Notes under the pieces: model-generated | Database searches by the model: none | What the model was told of the DNA's origin: nothing | What the model saw: the letters and a program-made list of their open reading frames with translations, nothing else | Position numbers and translations under genes: made by a program | In this document: positions 5,673 through 6,239 of the stretch, in pieces | How the letters are laid out: every line of letters begins with the position of its first letter | Position numbering within the stretch: the stretch's first letter is position 1 | Assembly (NCBI GenBank): GCA_016937315.1 | Contig: JAFGWD010000322.1 | Location: forward strand, 1 to 6,239 | Direction: 5' to 3' | DNA length: 6,239 nucleotides | Source: Rhodospirillaceae bacterium | GTDB lineage: Bacteria; Pseudomonadota; Alphaproteobacteria; Rhodospirillales; Rhodospirillaceae

Positions 5673-6239
5673 ATGGAAGACGCATCAAGCCTTCGCCGTG
5701 TGCCGCCTGTGATCTCTCTGCCTTTAGCTGATCGGCGCACCCGGTTTCTTAAAACCGCTGGATGGGGGCTGTTTGCGGCGCTGTTGATGACATCTTGGAA
5801 TGGCGCAGAAATGCGGCCTTTCGATTTGGTGAACTATGCCGGAAATATGCGGGTCTTTGCCGAGGGTTTTTTCCCACCGGATTTTTCGCAGTGGCGGTTA
5901 TTCGCGCATGAAATGTTGGTCACATTGCAAATCGCATTGTGGGGAACCGCACTTGCCGTGGTGGCTGCCGTGCCGTTTGGTGTGTTGTCGGCTGAAAATG
6001 TTGTGCCGTGGTGGGTGTGCCAGCCGGTCCGACGTCTGATGGATTCCTTTCGCGCTATCAACGAAATGGTTTTTGCCATGTTGTTCGTGGTGGCGGTGGG
6101 GTTAGGACCCTTTGCTGGTGTCTTGGCATTGTTCGTCCACACCACGGGTATTCTTGCCAAGCTGTTTTCTGAGGCGGTGGAAGCGGTTGATCCCAGGCCG
6201 GTGGAGGGAATTCGGGCGACTGGGGCTCATCCGGTGCAA
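5673..6239 (+). CDS. phnE: Phosphonate ABC transporter permease PhnE, 5' part (3' end outside window)
   Basis: PhnE forms the inner-membrane channel of the phosphonate importer. The frame opens at ATG 5673 and stays open for 189 codons to the window edge. Seen: a charged cytoplasmic N-terminus (to about 27), a first membrane segment (about 28-42, ending LLMTSW), a periplasmic stretch (about 43-80), and hydrophobic segments at about 82-106 (TLQIALWGTALAVVAAVPFG) and 132-163. The DSFRAINEMVFAMLF region (124-138) is typical of PhnE. The coupling-helix (EAA) motif follows as EAVEAVDPRPVEGIRATGA (167-185), and is where PhnC docks. A full PhnE is usually about 260-290 residues, so roughly a third is missing. 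It is the third gene of the phnCDE order. Confidence 0.95.
   Translation, partial: MEDASSLRRVPPVISLPLADRRTRFLKTAGWGLFAALLMTSWNGAEMRPFDLVNYAGNMRVFAEGFFPPDFSQWRLFAHEMLVTLQIALWGTALAVVAAVPFGVLSAENVVPWWVCQPVRRLMDSFRAINEMVFAMLFVVAVGLGPFAGVLALFVHTTGILAKLFSEAVEAVDPRPVEGIRATGAHPVQ

Overview
The window looks like a chromosomal segment of a Gram-negative proteobacterium. An alphaproteobacterium, perhaps Rhodospirillales-like, is my best guess. The clues are a PleD/PopA-type receiver-receiver-GGDEF architecture, a PhoB-box-like direct repeat and moderate GC content. The lineage is an inference from gene content, not from a marker gene. No RNA genes, insertion sequences, CRISPR arrays or phage genes were seen.

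Left part (1-3352): the 3' end of mfd (transcription-repair coupling factor) runs rightward. It meets a leftward two-gene unit tail to tail. In transcription order that unit is a 435-residue PopA/PleD-like signalling protein (3352 to 2045) followed 14 bp later by a FrnE-type DsbA-fold thiol oxidoreductase (2030 to 1335). The oxidoreductase gene ends inside mfd, giving a 41-bp antisense overlap. The signalling protein is the most interesting product. Its GGDEF motif has become SNSDF, so it should not make c-di-GMP, but the RxxD inhibitory-site motif sits at exactly the usual distance. This suggests a c-di-GMP receptor rather than a synthase.

Middle (3353-3600): a 248-bp divergent regulatory region. 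It holds a good PhoB-box candidate facing right, a 19-bp palindrome, a short leader hairpin and a weak leftward promoter candidate.

Right part (3604-6239): phnC, phnD and phnE, a phosphonate ABC importer (ATPase, periplasmic binding protein, permease), with phnE cut by the window edge. PhnD keeps all seven residues checked against the 2-aminoethylphosphonate pocket of E. coli PhnD. An unusually long hairpin (15 bp, four G.U pairs) lies between phnD and phnE. It forms well only in the sense transcript. The set reads as a phosphate-starvation-induced phosphonate uptake operon. Phosphonate-degrading genes, if any, would lie beyond the right edge.
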